From Ferrimonas sp048263965 (GTDB lineage: Bacteria; Pseudomonadota; Gammaproteobacteria; Enterobacterales; Shewanellaceae), in NCBI RefSeq assembly GCF_048263965.1, contig NZ_JBLXDO010000012.1:58211-122210 (forward strand): DNA of 64,000 nt, given 5' to 3'. The position numbers and the translations under genes are program-made. The notes under the pieces were generated by a model, which saw only the letters and a list, made by a program, of their open reading frames with translations, was not told the origin of the DNA and searched no databases. Below, piece by piece: positions 1-8,669 of this stretch (positions are counted from its first letter, which is position 1; the number at the start of each line of letters is the position of its first letter).

Positions 1-311
1 GAGACGCCGCGCTCTGCGGCACTCTGCCGGTCCTGCTCATTGGGATAGCTGATGTGCATCGCACGGTAGAAGCTGGAATCCTCTTTGGCGTAGTCGAGGA
101 TGTAGCGCCCCTCCGGGGTCTTCTCATCGCCCTCCTGCTGCTTATGCCCCTGGGGATTGGCGCCAAAGGCCACGGAGTAGCTGCGCACTACCTCGCCCTG
201 TTCCACCAGTTCCATCCGACCGTCAGACTTATCTACCCTGACCAGATCCACCTGGGCCAGGGCAGGGGCGCTCATCAGAGCCATCGCCAGCAACCACAGG
301 CCTTTATTCAC
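1..311 (-). CDS. L,D-transpeptidase family protein (YkuD/YafK type), partial
   Basis: The N-terminal 103 codons are present; the 3' part lies outside the window. A GTG start at 311 follows a GGAGGAG Shine-Dalgarno sequence; an in-frame ATG at 326 is possible but lies on that sequence. The N-terminus is a Sec signal peptide (KGLWLLAMALMSAPALAQ), so the enzyme should act in the periplasm. The following segment, with GANPQGHK, EGDEKTPEGRY and HISYPN, is typical of the YkuD catalytic fold that cross-links peptidoglycan or attaches proteins to it. The catalytic HxxxC...R segment should lie beyond base 1 and cannot be checked. Family assignment is firm; the exact reaction is unknown. Confidence 0.8.
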   Translation of the reverse strand, partial: MNKGLWLLAMALMSAPALAQVDLVRVDKSDGRMELVEQGEVVRSYSVAFGANPQGHKQQEGDEKTPEGRYILDYAKEDSSFYRAMHISYPNEQDRQSAAERGV

Positions 312-356
312 TCCGGTCTCCTCCATGATCTACAAAGAGTTCAAGTTTCTTCTGGC

Positions 357-986
357 TCAGGCCAGAGAGGCAAGCACCCTGGCAACTTGGGCCTTGGGGG
401 TCTTGGACAGCTTCTTCAACTGAGCAAAGAGAGGGGCACTCACTCCCCAGTCTCCGTGCAGATCCGCCAGCATCGCCATCCACAGATCGGCGGTCATCTG
501 AGCATCGGCCAGGGCACGGTGAAACACGCCATCATGGGGAATGGATTTGAAAGTCACCAGGGAGCCCAGCTTGTGGTTGGGCGCCTCGGGATAGAGACGG
601 CGGGCCAGCAGCATGGAGCAGACAAAATCTCCGGCATAGTCCCGGCCGATGGCCGCCAGCTCGGCGTCCAGGAAGCGCTGATCGAACGACGCGTTGTGGG
701 CCACCAAATTGGCCCCCTGAATGAAGTCGGCGAATCCATCCATTACCTCATCGCACCCAGGCGCGCCCGCCAACATGGCGTTGGTGATGCCGGTATAGCC
801 TTCGATGAAACCACTGACCCGAAACCCGGGGTTCATCAGCTGCTGGAACCGGTCGACCACCTGCCCTTGATGCAGTTTGACCGCCCCGATCTCTATGGCC
901 CTGTCCCCCTGATTGGGAGAGAGGCCGGTGGTTTCAAAATCGAGCACCACCAGGGTATCGGCAGGCGTTTGAGTCAAAGGAGGCAT
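357..986 (-). CDS. DEDDh-type 3'-5' exonuclease (DnaQ/PolC epsilon-like)
   Basis: A stand-alone exonuclease of about 210 residues. The Exo I motif is VVLDFETTGLSP (D and E bind metal), Exo II sits in VAHNASFDQRFL, and Exo III is HRALADAQMTADLW with the DEDDh histidine. Such proteins remove nucleotides from single-stranded DNA or RNA 3' ends and occur as DnaQ paralogues beside the replicative epsilon subunit; the short length and lack of a clamp-binding tail argue against being the main DnaQ. The ATG at 986 has GGAA just upstream; an ATG two codons earlier (992) is the alternative. It stands alone between the L,D-transpeptidase and yjjW, all on the minus strand. Confidence 0.85.
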   Translation of the reverse strand: MPPLTQTPADTLVVLDFETTGLSPNQGDRAIEIGAVKLHQGQVVDRFQQLMNPGFRVSGFIEGYTGITNAMLAGAPGCDEVMDGFADFIQGANLVAHNASFDQRFLDAELAAIGRDYAGDFVCSMLLARRLYPEAPNHKLGSLVTFKSIPHDGVFHRALADAQMTADLWMAMLADLHGDWGVSAPLFAQLKKLSKTPKAQVARVLASLA

Positions 987-1045
987 AAGCATTCCAGTAG
1001 CAGATGGGTGGCCAAGCTTACCCTAAGGTCAGCCGGGTTTACAGC

Positions 1046-1945
1046 TCAGAGGCGCACCAAGGGCAGCAGTGTGACACCTGCTTCAGACAGCTGGCGATAC
1101 AAGGCTTCCATCCGCTCTGAGGTGGTTTCGGCCATACTCTGGCCCCGCTCGCCGACACCGTGGTGCTGATAGCGATTGAGGCGAAGCGCCGGAGGGTTGG
1201 GCAGTGAGTGGTAAAGCTCGATGAGTGCCGTCAGTTCGTCGTCGCCGTCATTGACGCCCTCCACCACCAGCCAGCGAAGCTCCGCCAGTTTACCCGCCTG
1301 AGCCAACAACCGGGCACTGGCCAGTACCTGCTGGTTATCCCGGCCGGTCAGGCGCTTGTGGATGGCCGAATCCATCCCCTTGATGTCCAGCATCACCCCA
1401 TCTACCCGCTCCAACAAAGCCGGCCAGTGGCCCGCCGCCAGCAGGCCGTTGGAATCGATCAGCCGCCCCAGATGGGTGGTGCACGCCTCCCTGTCCAGGG
1501 CATCGCACAACCTGACCAGAAACTGGCGCTGCAAGGTGGCTTCTCCGCCGGAGAAGGTGACGCCATCGAGCAGAGGGGCATGACGGGCGATGCGCTCCAC
1601 CAAGGAGGCCACACCAAAGCTCACCGCATTGGGGTTGCCACTTCTGGGGCAGTGAGGCAGGCAGAGATCGCAGCTCTGACACTGGCTTTCGTCACACAAT
1701 CTGCGCTTGCGCTGGCCGGAGCCACGGTCAAGGGACAGCGCGTCATTGGGGCAGTGCTCGATGCAGTCGCCACAATGGTTGCACTGGCCTATGGTCTGGG
1801 GGTTGTGACAGCCCGGGCAGTCCATGTTGCACCCCTGGAAGAACACCACCAGGCGGCTGCCCGGACCATCCACACAGCTGAATGGCAGGATGCGGCTCAC
1901 CACCCCGGGCCGGGGAGCCACTGGGGTCAGGGTTCTTATTTCCAC
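1046..1945 (-). CDS. yjjW: YjjW-type glycyl-radical-enzyme activase (radical SAM)
   Basis: A radical S-adenosylmethionine enzyme of 299 residues. The SAM cluster motif is CNMDCPGC (CxxxCxxC, near residue 40). Two ferredoxin-like motifs follow, CNHCGDCIEHCP and CQSCDLCLPHCP, the arrangement of activases that install a glycyl radical, and GVTFSGGEATLQ is the SAM-binding GGE region. Its GTG start lies inside the last codons of yjjI, so the two genes are translationally coupled and the partner substrate is almost certainly YjjI. The radical is oxygen sensitive, so the pair should act anaerobically. The substrate of the YjjI/YjjW pair is not established. Confidence 0.93.
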   Translation of the reverse strand: MEIRTLTPVAPRPGVVSRILPFSCVDGPGSRLVVFFQGCNMDCPGCHNPQTIGQCNHCGDCIEHCPNDALSLDRGSGQRKRRLCDESQCQSCDLCLPHCPRSGNPNAVSFGVASLVERIARHAPLLDGVTFSGGEATLQRQFLVRLCDALDREACTTHLGRLIDSNGLLAAGHWPALLERVDGVMLDIKGMDSAIHKRLTGRDNQQVLASARLLAQAGKLAELRWLVVEGVNDGDDELTALIELYHSLPNPPALRLNRYQHHGVGERGQSMAETTSERMEALYRQLSEAGVTLLPLVRL

Positions 1946-3483
1946 AGGGAAACCGGGTGCTGCTCCTGGCTGACCACCCTGGCCTGACGCTCAAGAATCT
2001 TCACCACGTCCACCGCCTCTGCTCCCAGACAGGTGGAGTTATGCCGCTCCGCCTGATGGCGGAACTTATCGATGTCAGATCGCTTCACCATGTAGCCGGT
2101 GACCCGAACCAGATCGTTGTCCGACAGGTTGGCGGTGAACATCTTCAGGCCCATGCCAAAGCCGCCACTGACCAGCCGCTCCAAGGCCCCGGGGTTGTGG
2201 CGTATGGTGGGATCCAGACCGAAGATGTCGCTGATGCCGCCGTCAAAATACTGATGCATGGGGGCACAGGCCAGGATATGACTCAGGGGATCCGGCTCAC
2301 TGCCCACGGGAATGCGGGTACCGGCGGTCTCCTCCTTGTCGCAGGAGATGCCGGACTGGGAGTGCAGCCTCATCAGCCCCCCTTCACAATGGATCATCTC
2401 CAGATGGTCCACCTGACGACGGTAGGCGGCGACAATGCGCTCACCCAGGGCGGTGGCTTCCCGATCCAGGCCATAACGCCCGGGCATGCCCTGGGCATCC
2501 ATCAACTGATTCACCAGCTCCGCCAGCCCGTAGATACCAAACATGGCGGTAAAGCGGTCCAGGGAGACCAGCCCCTCCTTGCAAAGGAAGTGATGGTCAA
2601 AGAAGCCGGACTCCTCCACCAGGAAACGGATGCGGTGGGTCAAGGCGCTGGCCATCAGCTCTGAGCAATGGGGCACCACATTGTCGATGTAGTCCTGTTC
2701 GCTGCCATCACACAGCTCAAAAGAGCGCATCAGGTTCAGACGCAGCAGAGTGTGGGAACCGCCCCCCAGAGGCAGGGCGTTGTAGCAGCTGACCACCCCA
2801 TAGCCCTGGTCAAACTCGGCATCGATCGCCTCATGATTGGCCACATGGGGCTTGTTGCAGGCGATGATGTTGTCGGTCACCCGGCGCAGCAGGTCGTCCG
2901 GAGTCACCCCCTCCTGGTAACGGAAGGTCAAATTGGGCACCGACTGAGCCAGCTTGGCATCCACCTTGAGGATCATCCGCCCGACCCGGCTGTCCTGGGG
3001 ACCGAGATTGGCATGAACGAAGGAGTCGGGCAGGGTACGATCCAGCCGCTGCCAGAACAGGGTCAGGGCCTTCTCCAGTGCGCTGTCACTCACCCCTTCC
3101 ACAAAGGGCTCCAGCAACTGGTCCAGGTGGCCGAGGAACACCGGGTAGCCGGTCACCGAAGGCACATTGAGATAGAGGATGGAGAGGAAGTTCAGCGCCT
3201 CGTCCAGATCCTGCGGTGGCGCCAGCTCCAGAAACTCACTGCCCTGGGCCATCGCCTTGGCGTAATCCGGCAAGACATACCTGGGCTTAAAGGGGCTCTG
3301 ACTCTCAAACATGTCGTGGAGAATGCCCCGTTCAAACGCCTGCTCTACCTCCTCGCCATAGGGGTTTCTGGGCAGCAGAGACTCCGCCAACTGAGCCAGG
3401 GCCAGCTGTTTCTGCGGCAGGGTGAGATTGGGATTGGTGATGTGGCCGAGCACGGCCTGTTGCAACTGTTCTATCTGAGACAT
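1936..3483 (-). CDS. yjjI: YjjI family glycyl radical enzyme
   Basis: A protein of 515 residues that matches E. coli YjjI in length and in its partner gene. Near the C-terminus the sequence VRVTGYMVKRSDID carries the glycine that would hold the radical (RVxGY). A cysteine in HFLCKEG and one in GISCDKEE are visible, but the active-site cysteine cannot be assigned without an alignment. It is shorter than pyruvate formate-lyase (about 760). The gene precedes and overlaps yjjW by 10 bases. The 122-base upstream gap holds a TGTGA/TCAC-like dyad with poor spacing, so control by CRP or FNR is only a possibility. The reaction is unknown. Confidence 0.92.
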   Translation of the reverse strand: MSQIEQLQQAVLGHITNPNLTLPQKQLALAQLAESLLPRNPYGEEVEQAFERGILHDMFESQSPFKPRYVLPDYAKAMAQGSEFLELAPPQDLDEALNFLSILYLNVPSVTGYPVFLGHLDQLLEPFVEGVSDSALEKALTLFWQRLDRTLPDSFVHANLGPQDSRVGRMILKVDAKLAQSVPNLTFRYQEGVTPDDLLRRVTDNIIACNKPHVANHEAIDAEFDQGYGVVSCYNALPLGGGSHTLLRLNLMRSFELCDGSEQDYIDNVVPHCSELMASALTHRIRFLVEESGFFDHHFLCKEGLVSLDRFTAMFGIYGLAELVNQLMDAQGMPGRYGLDREATALGERIVAAYRRQVDHLEMIHCEGGLMRLHSQSGISCDKEETAGTRIPVGSEPDPLSHILACAPMHQYFDGGISDIFGLDPTIRHNPGALERLVSGGFGMGLKMFTANLSDNDLVRVTGYMVKRSDIDKFRHQAERHNSTCLGAEAVDVVKILERQARVVSQEQHPVSLWK

Positions 3484-3605
3484 GGGCGATCAACCACCGG
3501 GCCGCGTCGGGCCAAGACTTCAACTGCCCCCATTTTCGCCCCTGATGGTCGAAATTGGGTGAACCCAGATCACAAATCCGCGTCGGGCCGCGCCGCTTAA
3601 CCCCG

Positions 3606-5558
3606 CTATGCCGGGGATTTACCCTTGGTTTTACGGCCCTTAGCCGCGCGACTGCCTCGACCCGGACTGCGCGATCCCTTTCTGCCGCGCCGGCTGGGGG
3701 CCGACACCCCTCGCAGGGATTCGGGCAGATGCTCCCGGGCACCCGAGACCAGGGCCTGAAGCTGTTCGGTCAAGGGGCCCATAAACCCCTGGTAACTGAG
3801 CTGACGCTCCCGTATCGACTCCAGTGCCGACTCCCAGCGGGCGGTCATATCCGGGGTGGTGGCACTCTCGGGCAGACTGGCGATCAGCGCCCGGCCCGCC
3901 TCCGTGGCCCGTATCTGCTTGCCCTGGCGGCTAAGGAAGCCACGCTTGAACAGCAGCTCGATGATGCCGGCCCGGGTGGCCTCGGTGCCCAGTCCGTCGG
4001 TCTCCTTGAGGATGCTCTTGAGCGCCTTGTCGGTCACATGGGCAGCGATGTTGGTCATGGCCGCCAGCAGGGTGGCATCGGTGAAATGCTTAGGGGGCTG
4101 GGTCTGCTTCTCCACCACCTCACCACGCTGGCAATGAAGAGACTGACCCTCACTCAGCTGAGGCAGATTGGTGCTCACCTCGTCGTCGCTCTTCTCTTTT
4201 TTGGGGAACAGCGCCTTCCAGCCCATCTCCACCGGCACCTTGGCGGCGGCCCGGAACAGGCCCGTGCCTATGGTAACCTCCACCTTGGTTTCATCGAAGC
4301 GGTAATCAGGGTAGAACTGCAGCAGGTACTGACGGGCAATCAGCTCATAGAGTTTTCTCTCGTCGGCAGAGAGGCTGCCGGCACCGCGCTTGTCGGTGGG
4401 GATCACCGCATGGTGGGCATCCACCTTGGCATCGTTCCACGCCTTGCCCCGCCGGCTTGTGTCCGCGCCCTCCACCGCCTGTGACAGGGCATCGCTGTTG
4501 GCGGCGATGGCGGCGGCGACTCGGGGAGCGTCCCCATGCTGCTGACTGGGCAGGTGGCGACTGTCGGACCTGGGGTAGGTGATAAGCTGATGCCGTTCAT
4601 AGAGCGCCTGGGCCAGGTCCAGCACCCGTTGGGCACTGAAGCCAAAACGTTTGGCCGCATCGATCTGCAGGGCGGACAGGTTGTAGGGCAGCGGCGCCCC
4701 CTGGCTCTTGCGCTTCTTCGACAACGAGGAGACACTGCCGGGCTGGTCGGTAATGCGCCCGGCCACGTTCTCCGCCAGCCCCCGCGCTAGTACCCTGCCC
4801 TCCTCGTCCATGTAAGGTTTGCAGGCCTCACTGGGCACCCACTTGGCGGTGAACGCCTCGCCCGCCTCGGTAGTGAGATGAGCCAGCACTTCATAGAAGG
4901 GCTTGGAGACGAAGGACTCGATGGCCAGATCCCGGCGCACCACCAGCCCCAGCAGCGGCGTCTGCACCCGGCCCACCGACAGCACACCGGAGTAGTTCAC
5001 CTTGCGCCCCTGCAGGGTGTAGGCCCGGGTCAGGTTGATGCCATAGAGCCAGTCGGCCCGGGAGCGGGCCAGGGCGGAGACCGATAGGGAGACAAAGTCA
5101 CGGTTGCTGCGCAGCTGCCCCAGGGCTCGGGTGACCGCCGCCGGGGTCAGGTCGCTGACCAGCAGCCGTTTCATCCCCTGGCGCTTGGCCTGGGCCACCT
5201 TGCAGTGATGCACCACCTCATCCACCAGCAGCTGCCCTTCCCTGTCCGGATCGCCGGCGTGCACCAGCTCATCCGCCTGCTTCATCAGCTTGCGCAACAC
5301 CGTCAGTTGCTTATGACACCCCTTACGGGTTTTGAGTTGCCAGTCGCCGGGAACGATGGGCAGGTGCTGCTCCTGCCAGGAGCGCCAGCTTTCGTCATAG
5401 TCTCCCGGCTCCGCCTGCTCCAGCAGATGACCGACACACCAACTGACACAATCGCCATTGCCCAGTTCAATGTAGCCCTCATGTTTCTTGTGGGGCTTGG
5501 GCAGCACGGCAGCGATGGCCCGCCCCAGGCTGGGTTTTTCGGCGATGTAGAGTCTCAT
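3606..5558 (-). CDS. topB: DNA topoisomerase III
   Basis: A type IA topoisomerase of about 650 residues, the length of E. coli TopB, which unlinks single-stranded catenanes and precatenanes during replication. The Toprim domain opens with RLYIAEKPSLGRAIA and has HAGDPDREGQLL (acidic metal site). LSVGRVQTPLLGLVV is a hallmark of the family, and the tyrosine in HQLITYPRSDSRHLP is the strand-cleaving residue. The C-terminal 25 or so residues are Arg/Lys/Gly-rich and likely bind DNA. I start at the ATG at 5558 (MRLYIAEKPS) because family members begin there; an upstream ATG at 5567 is in frame. Apparently monocistronic. Confidence 0.95.
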   Translation of the reverse strand: MRLYIAEKPSLGRAIAAVLPKPHKKHEGYIELGNGDCVSWCVGHLLEQAEPGDYDESWRSWQEQHLPIVPGDWQLKTRKGCHKQLTVLRKLMKQADELVHAGDPDREGQLLVDEVVHHCKVAQAKRQGMKRLLVSDLTPAAVTRALGQLRSNRDFVSLSVSALARSRADWLYGINLTRAYTLQGRKVNYSGVLSVGRVQTPLLGLVVRRDLAIESFVSKPFYEVLAHLTTEAGEAFTAKWVPSEACKPYMDEEGRVLARGLAENVAGRITDQPGSVSSLSKKRKSQGAPLPYNLSALQIDAAKRFGFSAQRVLDLAQALYERHQLITYPRSDSRHLPSQQHGDAPRVAAAIAANSDALSQAVEGADTSRRGKAWNDAKVDAHHAVIPTDKRGAGSLSADERKLYELIARQYLLQFYPDYRFDETKVEVTIGTGLFRAAAKVPVEMGWKALFPKKEKSDDEVSTNLPQLSEGQSLHCQRGEVVEKQTQPPKHFTDATLLAAMTNIAAHVTDKALKSILKETDGLGTEATRAGIIELLFKRGFLSRQGKQIRATEAGRALIASLPESATTPDMTARWESALESIRERQLSYQGFMGPLTEQLQALVSGAREHLPESLRGVSAPSRRGRKGSRSPGRGSRAAKGRKTKGKSPA

Positions 5559-5630
5559 GGCGCTCACTCACTGTATGAATAGACAGTAGTGTAGCGAAAG
5601 GAGGCTCCGGTGTGAACCGGGGAAGGGGCA

Positions 5631-6389
5631 TCAGGCCTGACGACAACTGGGCGGATTAGCTGTCAGGCAGCGGCTGCAGGAGGCAACATTACTACCATTG
5701 AGATCAATATGATTAGAGACCAGCTGGGCCAGCTTCAGGTAGAGGGGCTCATCCACGGACGAACTCCAGTTGAAAGCGTTAACTATGGTGAGGATGCTCT
5801 CCATCTGCACGCGGCTGCGCTGCTGCTCATCCAATTTGTTCACCAGTCGGCTTTCATAAGCGGTGGACTGACCATACAACTGAAAGTACACCATCTGAGC
5901 CAGGAGCCGCAGCCGCTCATCACTTTCCTGCAGTTCCCCAGCCGCTCTGGCCTGATTCGCCAATCGATGTATCAGCTCGATAAAACGGTTGGCCCGCTCA
6001 CGAAGCCGGTCTACCCGCTCACAACTGGCCAACGGCCACACTTTGAAGTTGGCGGAAATGGAGTAAAGCGCCATGAAAGTGGGATTGCGGCTGACCATCT
6101 CCAGCACGGTGATCAACGGAATCAGAAAACGCTCCTGGGCACTCAGGTGAGGATAACGCCTCAGGGCCCCCTCCATATCACCGCCAGCGGCACTGCGCAG
6201 AAACAAGCACAGCAGCAGATCCTCCTTGCACTCAAACAGGGCGTTGACTGTGTCCGGGGATACCCCGGCAACCTTGGCAATATCGGGGAAATTAAAGGAG
6301 ACAATGCCCTTCTCCTCAATCAGTCGTTCAACTACCTGCAATAGCGACTGGCAGAGGGCCTGGGTCTGGCGATCGACGGGACAATGCAT
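5631..6389 (-). CDS. TetR/AcrR-like transcriptional regulator with C-terminal cysteines
   Basis: About 252 residues. The N-terminal 60 residues match a TetR helix-turn-helix (IEEKGIVSFNFPDIAKVAGV followed by SPDTVNALFECKEDLLLCLF), and the rest is an all-helical ligand domain without a recognisable subfamily. The last residues contain CSRC and a third cysteine (SCRQA), an unusual tail that could bind metal or sense redox state; this is inference. The ATG at 6389 was chosen; a TTG at 6410 is in frame but adds seven residues outside the fold. It has no operon partner and no divergent neighbour, so its target genes cannot be inferred from context. Confidence 0.72.
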   Translation of the reverse strand: MHCPVDRQTQALCQSLLQVVERLIEEKGIVSFNFPDIAKVAGVSPDTVNALFECKEDLLLCLFLRSAAGGDMEGALRRYPHLSAQERFLIPLITVLEMVSRNPTFMALYSISANFKVWPLASCERVDRLRERANRFIELIHRLANQARAAGELQESDERLRLLAQMVYFQLYGQSTAYESRLVNKLDEQQRSRVQMESILTIVNAFNWSSSVDEPLYLKLAQLVSNHIDLNGSNVASCSRCLTANPPSCRQA

Positions 6390-6556
6390 TTTGTATTTGT
6401 ATTCTCTCAACCCTAAAGGCCGAAATTAGCGGTTTCCAGAAAACTTTGTTGTGACTGCGTTCAACAATCCTAGGCGGTTAAACTGAACCACTCTCGGTTT
6501 TGAGATCCGTTTCCCCAAAATCAGGCTTGCGCCACCCTTGCCCGGTTACGCATACG

Positions 6557-6584
6557 AGAAGGCCCCGCGTTTGCGGGGCCCCTC
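6557..6584 (-). terminator. Hairpin terminator after the chemoreceptor gene
   Basis: GGCCCCGC and GCGGGGCC form an 8-bp stem around a 4-base loop (6561-6580), followed on the minus strand by a short pyrimidine run. The T-tract is weak. Confidence 0.6.
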
Positions 6585-6586
6585 AT

Positions 6587-8224
6587 TCAGCTGAGACGGT
6601 AGCGTCCAATCAACTGCTGCAGTTCATTGGCCTGGGAGGCGATCTCCTCCCCGACCTGCTGGGCCTCGGAGGCATTGCGCTCCACCGACTCGCCCACCTC
6701 TTTGACCCGCAACACGCTCTGGCTGATCTCCTCGCTGACACGGCTCTGCTCCTCGGCAGCGGCAGCAATCTCCATATTCATCTGACTCAACTGCCCCACT
6801 TCATCGGTCACCAGGCTGAGCATCTCATCCACCTCGGTGGCCTGAGTGGCGCACACGTCGGCGAACTGCTGGCCATGCTGGATGGAAGCCACCGCCTCCT
6901 GGCTTTCTCTCTGCAGCCGCTCAATCATGGTCTGAATCTGCTGAGTGGACTCCTGGGTTCGCGACGCCAGAGAGCGCACCTCATCCGCCACCACGGCGAA
7001 GCCGCGCCCCTGCTCACCGGCCCTGGCCGCTTCGATGGCCGCATTCAGCGCCAGCAGGTTGGTCTGCTCGGCGATGGTGCGGATCACATCCAGGATCGCT
7101 CCTATCTCCTGACTCTCATGCTCCAGGCGCTGCATCACCTGACCAGAGTGACTCACCGCCCCCTGAAGCTCGATGATGTTCTGCTTGGTTTCGTTGAGGT
7201 TACGCTTACTCTCACCCAGTCGACCGTTGGTTTCCCCCACATTGTTGGCCGCCACCTGGGCACTGGAGCTGACCTGGGAGATGGACGCCACCATCTCGGT
7301 CATGGCACTGGCCATCTGATCAGTCTGCGAGTTCTGGTCATGGATGTCGGTCGCGGTCTCCCCCATCTCCCGCTGCAGGGTGTGAGACTGGCTGGTCAGT
7401 TGAGTCGACACCTGGTGCAACTGGTTGAGGATCGCCACCTGCTGCTGCTGAAGCTCTCTGGCATCCCCGGCCAGTTTGCCCAATTCATCCTTCTGCTCCA
7501 GAGTAAGCTGGGTGGTAAAGTTCCCGGACGCCAGCTCACGCAAAAACTCGCCGACACTGCGCATGGGACGAATGATGAAGCCGTTGCTCACCATGCCCCC
7601 CACCACCAGTGCCAGGGCAAAAGCCAGGGCAAGGGCCACCATGGCCAGCATCAGCTGCTGGTCCGCATGCTGCTGCTGTTCGATGACGGCCCTCTCCTGA
7701 GACTCCGCCATGGCGTCCACCAGAGCATCCAGGCTCTTGGCCGGCGCACGATCGATCCCCCGAACCAGGGTGTCTGTGCCGGCAGCATCATAGCCGTTTG
7801 CTAACTGATACTCCCTGCCTTCGCGGTACTTCTGCCCCAGCACCCTGTGCGCCTCGATAAACGCCTCCAACTTACTGGCCAGTCCGGCATCCAGTTCTCT
7901 GAGCAGAACCAGCGTAGACTCGGCGTGTTCACGTACCTTGGCCTCGACCTTCAGGTACTTACCCCAATACTTTTCCCGGTCCTGCTCCTTGTAGGTTCGC
8001 ACCAGGACGTTTTTCCACTCCTGTACCTGCGCTTTGAAATCCACTTCCAGGGTGAGCACCTGCTCCCTGGCCACCACATCCCTATGCAACACCTGCTGGT
8101 AATAGCCGACCACAGTGACCTGGCTGTAGAGGGCAAAACCTGCCCCAAGGAGCAAAAGCAACATGCCCACCAGGTTGGCGAACATCAGTTTCTTGCTAAT
8201 GCTGAGATGACGGAGAAGCTTCAT
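6587..8224 (-). CDS. Methyl-accepting chemotaxis protein
   Basis: An inner-membrane chemoreceptor of 545 residues that signals to CheA/CheW. TM1 is at about residues 12-33 and TM2 at about 190-213 (LMLAMVALALAFALALVVGG). The roughly 150-residue periplasmic helical region between them contains EWKNVLVRTYKEQDREKYW, resembling the four-helix-bundle sensors found in many marine chemoreceptors. A HAMP domain follows (IIRPMRSVGEFLRELASGNF), then the kinase-control hairpin with EQTNLLALNAAIEAARAG EQGRGFAVVADEVR. There is no C-terminal CheR-tethering pentapeptide. Start at 8224 has AAGGG eight bases upstream. The ligand cannot be told from sequence. Confidence 0.93.
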   Translation of the reverse strand: MKLLRHLSISKKLMFANLVGMLLLLLGAGFALYSQVTVVGYYQQVLHRDVVAREQVLTLEVDFKAQVQEWKNVLVRTYKEQDREKYWGKYLKVEAKVREHAESTLVLLRELDAGLASKLEAFIEAHRVLGQKYREGREYQLANGYDAAGTDTLVRGIDRAPAKSLDALVDAMAESQERAVIEQQQHADQQLMLAMVALALAFALALVVGGMVSNGFIIRPMRSVGEFLRELASGNFTTQLTLEQKDELGKLAGDARELQQQQVAILNQLHQVSTQLTSQSHTLQREMGETATDIHDQNSQTDQMASAMTEMVASISQVSSSAQVAANNVGETNGRLGESKRNLNETKQNIIELQGAVSHSGQVMQRLEHESQEIGAILDVIRTIAEQTNLLALNAAIEAARAGEQGRGFAVVADEVRSLASRTQESTQQIQTMIERLQRESQEAVASIQHGQQFADVCATQATEVDEMLSLVTDEVGQLSQMNMEIAAAAEEQSRVSEEISQSVLRVKEVGESVERNASEAQQVGEEIASQANELQQLIGRYRLS

Positions 8225-8256
8225 ATATCGGCCCTTAAGTAATGCTGAGACTCTTG

Positions 8257-8283
8257 TAATCCGTACGCGGTAAGCCCGCTTTA
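8257..8283 (-). promoter_or_regulatory. Possible sigma-28 (FliA) promoter for the chemoreceptor
   Basis: On the minus strand TAAA is followed by 15 bases and then ACGGATTA, 5 of 8 matches to GCCGATAA, at the right spacing. FliA commonly drives chemoreceptor genes, which supports the guess, but the match is imperfect. Confidence 0.35.
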
Positions 8284-8438
8284 CAGGGGTTAGCGGCAGG
8301 CTAGCATCAAGCTGTAATGGTATTTTCGGGCCAGGTTTTCACAGCTTCTCACATCCGCCAACATGGGGTTATGGGCCTGTAAAAAGCTGAGTAAATACTC
8401 TTTTTTTGCCTCCTTGTATTCATCTGATTTACCTAGCT

Positions 8439-8453
8439 AATCTTTCAAAGATT
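8439..8453. repeat. Perfect 15-bp palindrome, possible operator
   Basis: AATCTTT-C-AAAGATT, extended by GC/GC on each side after one wobble pair. It lies 215 bases from either start codon. No regulator can be named. Confidence 0.4.
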
Positions 8454-8669
8454 GGCGAAGCGGCCAAATTTGAGCCAGCTCACACATCGCAACACTCACT
8501 TCCAGCTAAAGATCTCAAATTAATTCCAGTTAATGGTAAAAAAACCTCCCTTGTTTAGATCCAGCTCATTGACCGAGCCCCTTCTCCCCCATACCTTAGG
8601 AGGACAGACCAGTGCCGAAGGAGAGGCGTTGGCCGGTAATGACCGAAGACCCACATGGAGTACGCCCCA

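Larger units (their letters stand above)
8225..8669. other. Divergent intergenic region, chemoreceptor / WS-DGAT
   Basis: 445 bases without a convincing gene. It holds a weak sigma-28-like element for the chemoreceptor (8257-8283) and a perfect 15-base palindrome AATCTTTCAAAGATT at 8439-8453 that could be an operator for either flanking gene. A T-rich run at 8400-8407 and an AGGAGG at about 8599 are not followed by a usable reading frame. Confidence 0.6.

Noticed and set aside
3557..3575. CRP/FNR-like dyad upstream of yjjI
   Set aside because: TGTGA and TCAC are present but separated by seven rather than six bases, and no FNR motif TTGAT-N4-ATCAA exists. It is too weak to list as a site.
3495..3600. 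Two copies of CGCGTCGGGCC between yjjI and topB
   Set aside because: A short GC-rich direct repeat in a GC-rich gap; no further copies or structure support a function.
8226..8233. GCCGATAT immediately before the chemoreceptor start as a sigma-28 -10 element
   Set aside because: It would place the transcript start inside the coding region and no TAAA lies 15 bases upstream; the better candidate is at 8257-8283.
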